DNA of 64,000 nucleotides, taken from positions 19,128,969-19,192,968 of the forward strand of contig NC_090288.1 of NCBI RefSeq assembly GCF_037392515.1, given 5' to 3'. The position numbers and the translations under genes are program-made. The notes beneath the pieces are model-generated. The model did no database searches. It was not told where the DNA came from and was given only the letters and a program-made list of their open reading frames with translations. Below are positions 35,401 to 46,115 of the stretch, piece by piece. The stretch's first letter is position 1; every line of letters begins with the position of its first letter. The stretch is from Haliotis asinina (lineage: Eukaryota > Mollusca > Gastropoda > Lepetellida > Haliotidae).

Positions 35401-38400
35401 AAGAGCAACTTCTGAACTGCATGAAACTTATCACCTTGGTGAACCTATGTGCCATGATGGCAGTACTAATAACAGAAGGACATTGTGGCCTAAACAAGTA
35501 TCTGGTCCATTGCCTATGACAGTTCTCTTTGATGAAAATAATCTTAACATGGCGTGTGTCCACTTACAGCCCCAGTTGGAGGAATTTATTCCCCGCTTGA
35601 TCAACATATCATGTCCAGCCCGAACTCCCAGCCCACCTGCTGCCGCCAGCCAGTTCTACAAGCCTGAGTGGTGGCCAGTGGACATACCCTGGGCTGCTCC
35701 ATGTGTCACAGATAGTGATAATCTTTTAAAACAGGTATCCACATATAGTGGCTGACACAATCAACTGTAGTAGTAATGAGGGATCGTTATTTAGGTGTAG
35801 CATGTTAGGTGTGTTGTTAAGGATACTCTCACCAGGCCATTGTTTCTCTTTGAATGATCATTATGTTCCTAAATGAACTGTTTGAATGCAGTTTGAACAC
35901 CATCAAACTTACTATCTACAGTCCGTTTGATTCCATTTGAGACTGATGAATTGCTCACTAACAGAAAATCTAATAATTTCAACAAAACCAAATTTTGCAC
36001 AGCCACATGAAATCGACAGACCCAACTCTGATGATATGTCTCATAATTTGGGAAACCCGAATAAAAAAGTTGTTTAACAAACGACCATCATTTTCTTTTC
36101 ACTTTTCGCTATTTTGTACGAGGGGTGCCTCTTGCTGGTAGAACAGCCAGGTGGGCAAGGTGCACGTGTTATTTGCTCGGCAAACCAGACGTTCGTGATT
36201 GCAGTACCTGAAACAATGAGATTATCACACGACGCCAAGTCAGTTATTTGCAAAGTATTTAACTTTTTTAAAATCGAAGGTGAAAGGGGTAGGCCTCAAT
36301 ATGCTTTGGCTAAGTATCGTTTACCAACTGCACATGCTGTTGGGATGACGGGAGGGAAGTTAAAAACTATCTTGAAAAACTACCGATTCAACCTGCACCG
36401 ACACAACTGAGGGGATCGTCTCAAAACCCACACAATGTGAGAAAGTCGATTCATTTCAACAACAGCTGGTTCGAAACGTCATTAAGTGTCTATGTAAACA
36501 AAATACCTTTGTGTCTCTGCGTATTCTGAAAAAGCATATGGAGACAAATCATTCTTTGGTCATGTGCCAGAAAATTACCACTTGGCAGGGAAGAACAACT
36601 GTTAGTGCTCCATGCTGGTTGCAAGAGTCAGGGATTACTGCCTGGCTGCTCCCTAGTCTTCAAGGCAAAATCTAAAGACAACCGAGACTATCATACCGAA
36701 ATGAACGGGATGGTTTTCTTAGAATGGGTACAAAATCAATTGGTACCAGCGCTGTCCCCCAAAAGTCTGATTGTCGTGGATAACGCTCCATATCATGGTG
36801 TTGAACTAGCTAATACAAAGGCCCCAACTTCTAACAGTAAGAAGGGGGACATGATAGAATGGTTGCAAAACAAAGCAATATCGTATCCAGAAAAAGCAGC
36901 CAAACCTGTTCTGTATGACATCATAAAGTCAAATAAAACCACACCTGTCTTTAAGGTTGATGAGTACCTTACAGAACATGGTCATTCAGTTTTGCGATTG
37001 CCGCCCTATCATTGCGATTTAAACCCAATAGAACTCATTTGGGGTATCATGAAATCGGATTTTGGCAGGCAAAATGTAACATTCAAACTTCGGGATGTAC
37101 AGACGATTGTTTAACAGTCAATAGACACCATCACGCAGGAAACATGGCAAAAGTGTGTTGAGAATGAAATAGTAAGACATTATTGGGAACAAAGTGGACT
37201 GGACCATGTCACCATCAAGTCAATCGTCATCAGGGTAGACTCTGGTGACAGCGACACCAATTTGGACAACAGCGTCTCCTGAAAGTGGCAACACTGACGC
37301 CCATTGAACATCTTAAGTGGTAACCGTACAAAATAACTAAAGGTGACAAGAAATTGATGATCGTTTGTTAAACAACTTTTTAATTCGGGTTTCCCAAATT
37401 ATGAGACACATCATCAGAGTTGGTCTGTCGATTTCATGTGGCTGTGCAAAATTTGGTTTTGTTTGCAATTATTAGATTTTGTGTTAGTGAGCAATTCATC
37501 GGTCTCAAATGGAATCAAACGGACTGTACTTGTACTCAGCAATGTGATTACTTTGTAAAAGTGGTTTAATGTGATTACTTTGTAAAAGTGGTTTACTGTT
37601 CGTGCTTTTGTGATGCTATCTGGGTGGATGTGTTTTAATGCAGAGATTAACTGTTTCAGTTTGCTGGTGGTGACTGTGAATCTACTGACAAACTCCGAAG
37701 TGTAGTCCAGGCATGTTATGAGTATATGGGCCACACTGAGTTGCTGACAAGGACAAACTCGACAGATGATGTGGTGAATAGGAATTCTCTACTTAATCAT
37801 GTTGATCCTGTATTCTATTGCTGTTTATTCCTTGTTATGTAGTACAGTCTTTTGGTGTCAGAAGGTTTTGGAATGTCAATCTTTTGACTATTACCTTCTT
37901 CATTGGGTGAGGTAGAGGTAGAAGAAGTACTTGTTAAGTCCTTCCCCTCTCTCTCTCTCCTGTGTTTGCCCTGACGCAGAAAACCTGTGTATTTGATGCG
38001 TATATTTTCTCAAATATGCAATGAATTTAAAAGCTTGGGTCATTATTGATGCAATGCTACTGGGCCTGAAGTTCAGATAATCTAAGTTGTAAAGTAATAT
38101 TTGTTTAAAACTACTTGACTCCCTTTCATGACACCTGGGAGTCAGGATGATTTTTATCCCTTGCAGCACATTTTGCAAGGGGGTGTTATTTTTGGACTTT
38201 GTCTGAGCATCTGTCCATACAAATTCATCTTTACCGGAGCAGAAGGTGGAAATTGTTCATATTTCTTCACCAACCTTTACACAAAGATAGGTTTGGCGGT
38301 GAACTGGTGCCTTTTTGTACTTTTTGATTTCTAAATGAAACATATTTTGCATTTAACATTGCAACAACTTTGATGTTGACTGAAATTTGTGTTTTTTCCT

Positions 38401-41400
38401 TTAAAGTTTAATACTGTTCAGTGTTCTTTCATCAAATTTAACACTTAGATAGGTCTGCTGTTTCCAGTATCAACATGTACTGAGGTACATGAAACCGTAG
38501 AAGCACATCTGGTGGTGATATCCTAGCATGCTGGTATATGAATTGTTCACATACAAGTGTTTTCATTAGATAAGTGTGAAGAACAGTGTAACATCTTGTT
38601 GACATATTCATGAAGAATATTGTACCATTTTGGAGGATATTGCTGACTTTGTCTTCTTTTAATATAGACCATGTCTGTTTTCTTGGTAACAAGTTTGATT
38701 TATATGTTTTGATAGATTAGTAACTCATCTGGTATACAGACATACATCTGGTAGGACTTTCTGTAACAATCAGATGCTTTGTTCTTTGGAATTCGCCCAT
38801 GAATATAATGGTGTAGAATTGATCCTCAGTGACCCATGCTAGTTTTAAGAGATGACAAATGGGATGAGCTGGTCAAGCTTGCTGACTTGGTTGATACATG
38901 TCATTGTATCCCTATTGCATAGATTGATGCCCATGCTGTTGATCACTGGACTGACTGGTCAAGACTTCATTTGGGTACTGTGTAAAACTAAACTCTCTCA
39001 ATCTGTAGAATGTGTTGTTCTCAGGTTATCTATTTACTGGTTACAATCAGTTCATACAGATATGGTTACAATCATTTTATGCATTCATACAAGATGGAGA
39101 CCGTCTTCGTGGCGGTCTGTAAATATTCGAGTCTGGACAAGACAATCCAGTGATCAACATCATGAGCATCATACCAAAAGACGTTGAAATATGCCACTTG
39201 TTGGTCCCTGTCTGGAACTTGGCATTAATGGGTACATTAAGGACTGGTTGGTTTGGGGTCTATATAATGTGTTCAAGTAGGGTGTTCATGCTAAGTGACA
39301 TTTTATCTCATTGAGCTAGTTCTATATGACCAGACTTAAACTGGGCTAGTACAAGCAGCCACACTTGCACACTGTCGGATAAGCAGACTAATCTTAAGTC
39401 AGACGTTAAACCCAATTTCACCTCACCTCATTCCAAATGGACTTGGATCAAGATTGAAACCATGTGTTCAGTTAAATTTCTAAAGAAAGAGCAGACCAAT
39501 TAAGCATTTTAAAAATATTTTGACAGGTGAATTTGTTGTACAAATTTGGTCATATGGTTACTTCATTGTTTTATATTGTGTTTCAGACTAGCCTGAAAAA
39601 CAATGCTGATGTCCTGTCTGTGGATTCTTCAGATGGTATGTACCTTTCACTAGTAAGAATTCTTGTCTCACTCAAAGATAAATAGTGCCATCTAGACAAG
39701 GATGTTTCATGGTTTTGTCTGAATTTGAACACCTTAACAGTTGAATGTCATAAAAAGATGGACTGGTTGATTGTTATTTAATGCTTTTCTCAGTTATATT
39801 CCAGCTATATGAAGAGATATCAACTCTTAACTCGTTTGTGTAATCATTATGATCTTGACCATTAAATGACGCCATTACACTTAATCAGTTAAAACTTCTT
39901 TTCTTCTTGTTATACGAAAGTCAATAAAGGGGTACAATTTTACAGGGAAGTGTTTCATAACACTTTGGTGTAGGGGTTCAGAAATGGTCTTACACTGATT
40001 GGAATCGCTTACTCTTAGCATCGTGGTCATTCCAATTAACTTGTAAGGAATTACAGTATTTTGTGTCACATGGCCAACAGTTTTCGATGTATGAATGATC
40101 ATGTGTATTTCTGCCCAGAATCTTCCTTTTGTGAAAATGTGTGCCATGTCGAAGCAACAGAATTACACTTTTTTACCTCCAGCATTACACTTAAGCCAAA
40201 AATTGGGTTGGTTTCTCTTTATATATGGCTGCAGTCTGTAAATAATCAATTCTGAACGAGACAATCCAGAGATCAACATATGAGCATCAATCTGCACTAT
40301 TAGGATACGATGATGTGTTAAACAAGTCAGTGCTGGTCCACCTCATGATCCCTTCAGTTGCCTCTTACTACAAGCATGGGTCACTGAAGATCAGTGCTAA
40401 TTCTTGAAGGAAAAGTTGGTTTCCATCAGCACAAGATGTCAGTTATTTGACAGACATTTGCTTGTGTACGAACATCACATGTGATTAACATTTATGTAGC
40501 ACTAGTGAATAAATGGTAAAGAAGAATTATTTGTCTCAAAAGTTATTAATAGCATTTATGGTTTGTACCCAGAATAGGTTTTCCAACTTTGCTGGACGAA
40601 ATTGTTTTGTGATTGATAGAGGCATTGCTTTAAGTTGAACCACATTTTTGCATATATCAGATCTAACTTTTGCATGAGTAGCTTTTGTATGCGGAGTTCA
40701 TGGAATATCAATCCAAAGTTAATCATGGCCTCCTCAGTTTTTGAGAGTAGTATATATTGACAGGACTGTATAGTATTACCAGTTTAACAACAAATAGAAT
40801 TGATCGTATGATGTCCTTTGTTAATGTTTATTACATGTTCATTTTCCAGATGAATCAGATTCCGAGGTTGTGGATGTGTATGTGTGTTTCTATTGTGACC
40901 GCTGGTTTGGTGGCAAGAACGGAAAGTCTAAGTTGGAGGAACATGTCCTTACCCACATGGAAAATGAATACAGGGTCTCAATACAGTCTGACAGTGCATC
41001 TGACATTCCCGAGACAAGTACTGTCTCTGTGCAAAGCAATTGTCCAAAAACATGCCCACCTAAGTCTACACCATTTCTCCCTAGACCTCAAAAGAGACGT
41101 CTAGAAATGCCCTTGTGGAAGCGTCATGATTTACCCTGTAACAGTGGAGTGCAACAATCTGATTTCTTGAAGTCATTTGGACTGTTATCGAGCAAACAAG
41201 CAAAACATGTTGTGTCCAAGTCCAAGTCTGATATGGACATTGATTGTGAGATAGTTGCTGTTGAAGGCTTGGATAGTAGACCCTTGACCTCTCCACGGAC
41301 GCCTAGGTCCTTGATGTCACAGCTGAGTCGAGATGGGGAGGGGACGTCTAGGAAGAGACTCAGTTTCTCAGTACCCGATGATGCCAGTGATGGTGAGGCC

Positions 41401-42747
41401 ACTGAGGCCACTAGTCCAAGCAAGAATATTCAAGGAGCACTTCTTAATGTGCCGTTTTCATCTCTCCTAGGGAAGAGAGTGAAGAAACACATCAAACCGG
41501 ACAGTTCAGTGTGCACAATCAAAGATGTGGAAGAGCACTGTTCTACAGTGGTTCGAAATGAGTTTCTTGATAAACTGAGGTATCGTTCAAATGACTATCC
41601 TGTCACTTACAAAAAGAAACGGAAGCACTGCTACAAGCACATACACGAGTATAAATTTAATAAAGAGCAGAAATTTGAGTTCTTAAGGAAAATGAGAACA
41701 GGACTGAACAAAGAAAGCAGGCAGTTAAAGCGTCAAATGGGCAGATGTAAAGTTGTGTTAAAAAGGGTTTCAAAGGAAGAGATCCAGTTTTGGAGGGAGA
41801 AAAAAGGAAGCCGAGGTGCTGAATGGATTGATGATGACATCAGCATTGTGGAAATACAGCCCCCTCCTATAACTGACAGATCTAAGCTGTATTATTGTAC
41901 CAATACTGGTGTCACGCGCCAGGTAAGACCCATGCCCATGCAGGCCCAAAGACGTCATCAGAACATTCTACAGCTCAGAACTCAGCAGAATGCGAGGGTG
42001 TCTGGTTCAGTATCTTCACAATATTGCATCCAGCCGAGACCACAGTTCCTTGTAAGAAAGGTAGAGAAACAGTTTAATGGTCGTCAGTCATCTAAGTTGG
42101 TCTATGTTCCAATTAATGAACAGCCAGCTGGTCCCAAGAAGAGAGTTGATTCTCACACAAAGATACCTCATAGTGGTCAGATGATGAAGACATGGGGAGA
42201 ACATACCATGGTTGCTGAGAGAAGGTTACTTGGTCCAGCAAGTTCCAGCAGGAGAAAGCAACATTTTTTGAATTTGAGGAAAGAGCTGGCTGATGATGTA
42301 TCTGTTCACAGTGTGTCTTCAGAAGATGATTATGTGAATGCTATGAACAAATCTGGCCAGAGATCACTAAGTCAGAAAAGGGACTCTTCTGTCTCTCACA
42401 TGGTTATGTCGGCTTCAGGTGGATACATAAAGACTGTTGCAGCTCCTCAGGCTGTCAAACCCTTTGGGAGTAAGGTGCCTGTGACCAATGTGCCGGCACA
42501 GAGACATTTTACCTCTCACCCAGTACAAAAGAGTGATTCTCCCAAACTATGGTCTGTTAAACCCAGGCCAGAACATTCTAGTTTAGGGTATAACACATCC
42601 ACAGGCATGAACAAACCACCTGTTTACAAGTCAGAGGCTGCCAAAATGAAAAATGGTGGATCAGCTGTTCCAGTGTGTACAACTAAACCTGTCCAGGCAA
42701 CTCCATGGCATGTTGTTGATGATGTTATTTATATTGATGATGACTGA
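32295..42747 (+). CDS. Zinc-finger nuclear protein with NRF1-like motif, spliced gene
   Basis: The coding exons are 32295 (or 32336)-32488, 35404-35734, 39587-39635 and 40850-42747. Every junction has GT..AG and the phases match (2, 0, 1). The second exon ends with LEEFIPRLINI ... YKPEWWPVDIPWA. This resembles the region of NRF1/EWG proteins with LRAFIPEML and WWPEDIPWANV, so DNA-binding or transcription-factor kinship is plausible but unproven. The last exon opens with an acidic stretch, then a non-canonical C2H2 finger (CFYC ... HVLTH, 15 residues between the pairs), Ser/Thr-rich segments, and a basic region about 245-300 codons downstream of 40870. It ends VIYIDDD, a textbook SUMO-interacting motif shape. 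The protein is likely nuclear. The exact start is unsettled: the ATG at 32295 is in frame, but an upstream exon may supply the start. I do not recognise an orthologue with certainty. Confidence 0.75.
32489..34041. other. Intron of the zinc-finger gene, first part
   Basis: No nested gene was seen. It contains TGACGTCA at 32565-32572, a T11 tract at about 32971, and two related palindromic stretches at 33363-33380 and 33782-33799. Confidence 0.4.
34042..34800. repeat. 174-bp tandem repeat of a dispersed mollusc element
   Basis: It begins with TCGTCTGTCCGTCCGTTCAT, then has four units starting GTTTCCGGAGCATAACTCAG or similar at about 34125, 34296, 34470 and 34644. Each unit continues with TTCAATATTTTTCTGCAAAA and TGGTGCCTTTTGCTATGTAC. 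This phrase is familiar from many mollusc genomes as a dispersed repeat. Read-through ORFs in it are probably not genes. Confidence 0.75.
35404..35734 (+). CDS. NRF1-like-motif exon of the zinc-finger gene
   Basis: The acceptor is TTTGGTTTTAAG/AGCA and the donor AAACAG/GTATCC. One base completes the preceding codon, then 110 codons follow. It carries FIPRLINI and the KPEWWPVDIPW motif and is rich in Pro and Ala before it. Confidence 0.75.
35919..36121 (+). repeat. Left terminal inverted repeat
   Basis: This pairs with 37325-37526 in reverse complement. Matching stretches include CAAAATTTGGTTTTG, CATGTGGCTGTGCAAAATTT and TCGTTTGTTAAACAAC on the right strand. Confidence 0.85.
36114..37282 (+). 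pseudogene. Broken transposase of the TA-flanked element
   Basis: The N-terminal part (about 36114-36410) resembles the HTH region. It ends at a stop, and the continuation is in another frame (QQLVRNVIKCLCKQ...). The C-terminal part runs 36605-37114 and includes VVDNAPYH (second catalytic Asp at about 36779) and HCDLNPIELIW (third residue, Glu). The two are separated by 83 residues. TAA at 37112-37114 interrupts the C-terminus. The segment that should hold the first catalytic Asp (a DETW-type motif) is missing just before 36590, so the copy cannot encode an active enzyme. Confidence 0.8.
37325..37526 (-). repeat. Right terminal inverted repeat
   Basis: The reverse complement of the left repeat, ending CGGACTG before the TA target duplicate. 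Confidence 0.85.
38150..38345 (+). repeat. Diverged copy of the 174-bp dispersed element
   Basis: It shares the order TTTTTATCCC..GCA, CTGTCC, ACCGGAGCAGAA, GGTGAACTGGTGCCTTTTTG with the 34.0-34.8 kb repeat, but is strongly decayed. Confidence 0.45.
38828..39003 (+). mobile_element. Diverged SINE copy, forward
   Basis: It follows the 59156-59401 SINE in order: TGACCCATGCT, GCTGACTTGGTTGATACATG, TGCCCATGCTGTTGATCACT, GTGTAAAACTAAACTCTCTC. The 5' third is lost. Confidence 0.65.
39108..39175 (-). mobile_element. SINE fragment, reverse
   Basis: GGCGGTCTGTAAATATTCGA and CAATCCAGTGATCAACATCA are the reverse complement of the middle of the same SINE family. Confidence 0.6.
39587..39635 (+). CDS. 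49-bp micro-exon of the zinc-finger gene
   Basis: The acceptor is TTGTGTTTCAG/ACT and the donor GATG/GTATGT. It encodes 16 codons (ending SVDSSD) plus one base, which joins AT of the next exon to make Asp. The phases match on both sides. Confidence 0.75.
39770..39860 (-). mobile_element. SINE tail fragment, reverse
   Basis: TTTCTCAGTTATATTCCAGCTATATGAAG resembles the reverse complement of the SINE 3' core (ATATAGCTGGAATATTGCTG). It is short and diverged. Confidence 0.35.
40195..40410 (-). mobile_element. SINE copy, reverse, near full length
   Basis: Read on the minus strand it gives, in order, TTCAGTGACCCATGCTTG, AGTAAGAGGCAACTGA, a GGTGGACCAG block, TTGATCTCTGGATTGTCTCG and ATTATTTACAGACTGCAGCC. 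This is the order of the 59156-59401 copy. It lies in the intron before the terminal exon. Confidence 0.65.
40850..42747 (+). CDS. Large terminal coding exon of the zinc-finger gene
   Basis: The acceptor is TGTTCATTTTCCAG/ATGAATC. The frame runs to TGA at 42745-42747, giving about 631 codons. It has an acidic start, an atypical C2H2 finger at about 40882-40953, a Lys/Arg-rich block at about 41600-41800, long low-complexity tails, and a C-terminal VIYIDDD. There is no interruption, and codon use looks like an ordinary gene. Confidence 0.88.
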
Positions 42748-42859
42748 ATTACAAAAGGAGGTATAAAATACTTCCAACTTCAGTATGTTTTAAGTGACAG
42801 CATTGAATGCTTTTATAACTTAGACGGTTTGTGGCATTATGTTTTCATTTCAGATGATG

Positions 42860-42875
42860 AATAAACATAAATAAA
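42860..42875 (+). terminator. Polyadenylation signals
   Basis: Two AATAAA hexamers (42860-42865 and 42870-42875) lie about 115-130 bp after the stop codon. Confidence 0.7.
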
Positions 42876-44460
42876 CTATTGCTGTGTTCCCCCTTAAATT
42901 TCAAGGATAAATTGCATAATAAGCAACAATTAAACATACACCTGTTAGGTGCAAGGTTAGGACTGGTTCCCAGCAATCTTTGATTTCATGACATGACTTT
43001 CTGAAACAGTTTTAGCCTTTCTGTTTGCAGGTTTTCTTACCACCTGTATAGATTTTAACTTTACTGCTTAAGGTACACTGATATGTGATTTTGTGGTCTC
43101 TCGAACGGTGACTGTTGAAGTAGGGTGTGCAAGCATAGAAGAAAGGATCAGTTCATGACAAATAATAGTGTGTTAAACCTTGTCTGACATACCGAAACCT
43201 CCTGATTCTGGGGACGTTTAGACCTTTACCGCTAACTGATCTACAGAGATACAACCCTCCGTCACTGTCATGGGTTAGTCAGCAACATGCTTACATCATA
43301 TTTATTATTAGATATTGACACAATACAGATGCACCTTCCACAAATCGGTGAGATTATGCTCAGAAGAAAGTTTATATTCTGGAAAATACAAAAGCACTGT
43401 TTCGCACCCATGAAGATCCGACTGTGCACAGATGTTATGTGAAGACTGCCCCAAAGGTGCTGCTGGAGACTGCAAGCTGATAATTGCAGGAACTTCATAT
43501 GGGGACCAAATGACTAGGCCACACGATTTGGTTTTGATAGTCAGGATGGGAAGACACAACCAAGCCTTGCTTGGGATATGATGACACATGAATGGAAGTG
43601 TATGTATACAGCTTCATGTACAAATCCTACCTTCACAGAACTTGCGTTTGAATATTCAGGGAATATGACAAGTAATCAGTTCGTGCTATCAGATTAGAAT
43701 ATTGACCAGTAGTGGGCTATTCTAGGGCTGATATAGTGACGTCATGTCTTTAAACAAATGTTTACAGTGACAGCACTAACACAACCTAAAAACCACAGTG
43801 TATGTCCATTTGATGACACTATGGTATTTCAACATTTAGCTCTTCCTTGACCCGTGTGTGGCCCAACTTCGTGATTGTGTTGACATACGCGTAACTTGAC
43901 ATTTGACTCTTTCCCTGACCTCTGCACTCAGAAATATAAAACGAAAGAAGTTAATCAGGAGAGCTATTTTATTCATCATTCATTCCACCTTTTTGGCCGA
44001 ACTATTTATCCTTCTTTTATTCAGTCCCTGCAACCCCCCCACCATGACTGGCTCTAGATCAGCAGTTGTAGCTGCTGGCGTGTGGCGATTTTTTTTGAAA
44101 AACTGGTCATGATATACTAAAATAACAAAATTTCACATTTCACAACCTCCTGGTTTGGCACATATTTCTGGCATGAGTCAAAGGTTGTAAAGATTAATAA
44201 TAAAGTTTGCTGTGCATGGAAACAGGATTGTGACTGACAGTCACTGAATGACAGGCCCATAATGTTACTAGTTACTAAGTATCATTGTTTTGCAACCTTA
44301 CTGACGAAGACATCCTTGATTATCAATGAGATGAAAGCTGTCTTTCACCCTTTCCAAAACCAGTTATACATTGTAGCAAGAGCATGCCCCAGGACATATC
44401 TCATGAGTCGCCTGACGGCATCTGTGATATTTGTTCCCCCAGTTGAACCGAGGTGACTAC
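42876..44460. other. Spacer between the zinc-finger gene and the transposon cluster
   Basis: No coding exon was recognised. It contains a full TGACGTCA at 43737-43744. The minus-strand frame at 43308-43589 is open but has no recognisable domain. Confidence 0.35.
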
Positions 44461-45196
44461 ACTGAATCATAACAGTGGATTATAATAACAACAACAATAA
44501 TAATAATGGCTCGCTTGCATCCCAAGTACACTGTCGTCAGGCTCCCCATTGTTTTTGGTCACCCGAACCCTCTCTTCTGCATATCTATCTTAATCTGTAA
44601 AATAATAATTATGATTATAATATTTATGCTGCCACCCGAACCTTGGAGGAACTTCACAAAGTCTTCCAATACTAAGAACAATAAACTGAGGAAAAACCGG
44701 TTTCAAGCAAAATTAACAGAAACTAGAAAATATATTTCCTGGATAGAGCTGTGCCTGAAATTAAGATCATCATGGAATCCCATGTCTAAACGACAAAGGG
44801 CAATTTGGAGAAAATTAATATTACAGTACAAGACAACAAAAGGTCCTCCAAATTGTCGATTCCCTTAAGGCAAAAATATAAATTTGGACTGAAAGAAAGA
44901 AAAAATGGGAAAAGAGAAACAAATTTATCAAACAAAATAAACTATTTAGAAATAATGAAAAGCAATTCTACAGGCAACTCAAGACGAGTGGTGTTGATGA
45001 GCATGATGAACGACCTCCCATGGCTGCCAATGAAAGGTTCTGGAAACAGTTGTGGTCTACACCCGGCGACCGTAACCTGGAGGCACCATGGGTCAGTGAT
45101 TATGACCATGCAATGCATGAGAAATTAACCAGGTCGTTTGTCTGTTACATCTCACCAGATTGTCTAATGTTATAAAGAAGTCCAAATCTAATACAG

Positions 45197-45211
45197 CTCC
45201 AGGGCCTGATG
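45197..45211 (+). repeat. 15-bp inverted repeat, left copy
   Basis: CTCCAGGGCCTGATG encodes the APGPD motif of the LINE. The exact reverse complement is at 45529-45543, so the two copies bracket the inverted segment. Confidence 0.8.
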
Positions 45212-45528
45212 TGGCGGTGATATGTTTTAGCCTCCTCCAAAATCATTTTCTGTACAAGAAGTTGTTCCTTGCACCCCCAACATCCCTTTCTCGACCCCTT
45301 CTGCTCTGTAAATAAGATGACACGAGATTCGTCAAACACCCTGTGAATAATTTGTATTGAGTATTTAGACATGTGATAGGGTGGAAGTTTGGGGGATCAA
45401 TCAAGTCTCCTTTCTTGGGGAGTATTGTGCGACCTTTGCAGAACCACGGAGGAACATCACCTGTGTCCACAAGAGAATTGAAACAGTGAAGGAGTGGTGC
45501 TTGGACACAGGGAAACAGTTTCAAATGC

Positions 45529-45543
45529 CATCAGGCCCTGGAG
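45529..45543 (-). repeat. 15-bp inverted repeat, right copy
   Basis: CATCAGGCCCTGGAG is the perfect reverse complement of 45197-45211. Confidence 0.8.
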
Positions 45544-46016
45544 TTGTTGGCCTCTTCTGTGTACTGATTAGTCATAGCTATGTCGTCTGGGTTATTAGTC
45601 TTCACCAAACTGTCTAGAGATGACAACAGAAACTGAACACTATCTATGAATCTTAACCCATTAAGCAACAAGGATATATATATCTCCATATTGTTTGGGA
45701 TACAGGATATGTTGCCTTCTACCTTTGCAATAGCTTGCATAATGAAGTGTGAATCATACCCGGGTAGATTGTGAAATACCACAGGGATATGAATAAGTTT
45801 AGGATTTATCCTTAGCTTCAAGTTACATTCATTGTGAGCCACACCTCTGTTTTTACCAGTAATGTGACAGTGACCTCTAACTGAATCACCATTCAGAAGT
45901 TTATGGCACACATGACAATGCATGCTTTTCTTGTGGGTTTCTTGGTCTGCTCGCATCATACGCATTGGTGTTTTGTTGTACAATCGCTTTCTCTTCATGT
46001 TGTAAAGTCTTTAGAA
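45531..46016 (-). pseudogene. Polinton/Maverick protein-primed DNA polymerase B, distal fragment
   Basis: The minus-strand frame has a C-x2-C pair (CHVCHKLL), then VRGHCHITGKNRGVAHNECN, PVVFHNLPGYDSHFIMQAI and RFIDSVQFLLSSLDSLVK. In order and sequence these are typical of the 3'-5' exonuclease part of protein-primed PolB from Polintons. The fragment stops where it meets the rearranged LINE. The palm and its catalytic motifs are absent from the window. Upstream it is cut off by the I-type LINE at 46027. The copy is dead. Polintons are virus-like elements of animal genomes, so only the remains are described. Confidence 0.8.
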
Positions 46017-46026
46017 ATAACTGGAG
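46017..46026. repeat. Target-site duplication, 3' side of the LINE
   Basis: ATAACTGGAG (+ strand), identical to 51359-51368. The first bases could be shared with the TATC tail. Confidence 0.8.
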
Positions 46027-46115
46027 ATAGATAGATAGATAAGTTAAGTTTTAATAGGTGTTCGGGCAACTAGGCCCATTTACACATCACAAAGGTTTGC
46101 TAATTTCCCAAACGT

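Larger units (their letters stand above)
35919..37526 (+). mobile_element. Tc1/mariner-superfamily transposon (DD82E/Sailor-like), internally deleted
   Basis: The element is 1,608 bp, flanked by TA on both sides (35917-35918 and 37527-37528). It starts CAGTCCGTTTGATTCC, and the same sequence ends it in reverse. Terminal inverted repeats are about 200 bp (35919-36121 and 37325-37526) with scattered differences. It sits in the same strand sense as the host gene, in the intron between 35734 and 39587. Long inverted repeats and TA target duplications fit the Tc1/mariner/IS630 superfamily. The spacing of the second and third catalytic residues suggests the DD82E (Sailor) group. Confidence 0.85.
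44480..45545. mobile_element. Rearranged non-LTR retrotransposon (LINE) fragment
   Basis: The two halves of one reverse-transcriptase reading lie on opposite strands. On the + strand, about 44640-45211, frames run through WRNFTKSS..., FWKQLWSTPGD and KSKSNTAPGPD with several frameshifts. On the minus strand, about 45543-45212, come NSLVDTGDVPPWFCKGRTIL, PITCLNTQYKLFTG and GCWGCKEQLLVQKMILEEAK, which normally follow APGPDG in R2/NeSL/R4-like LINE reverse transcriptases. The downstream part is therefore inverted relative to the upstream part. The catalytic palm is not present. The family assignment is tentative. Confidence 0.65.

Noticed and set aside
43308..43589. 93-codon minus-strand ORF downstream of the zinc-finger gene
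   Set aside because: Open frame without domain, splice sites or promoter. It looks like chance in unique DNA.
44480..45545. Twin-priming 5' inversion of a LINE
   Set aside because: Twin priming gives arms that diverge from the junction. Here the two parts converge, so another rearrangement is needed.
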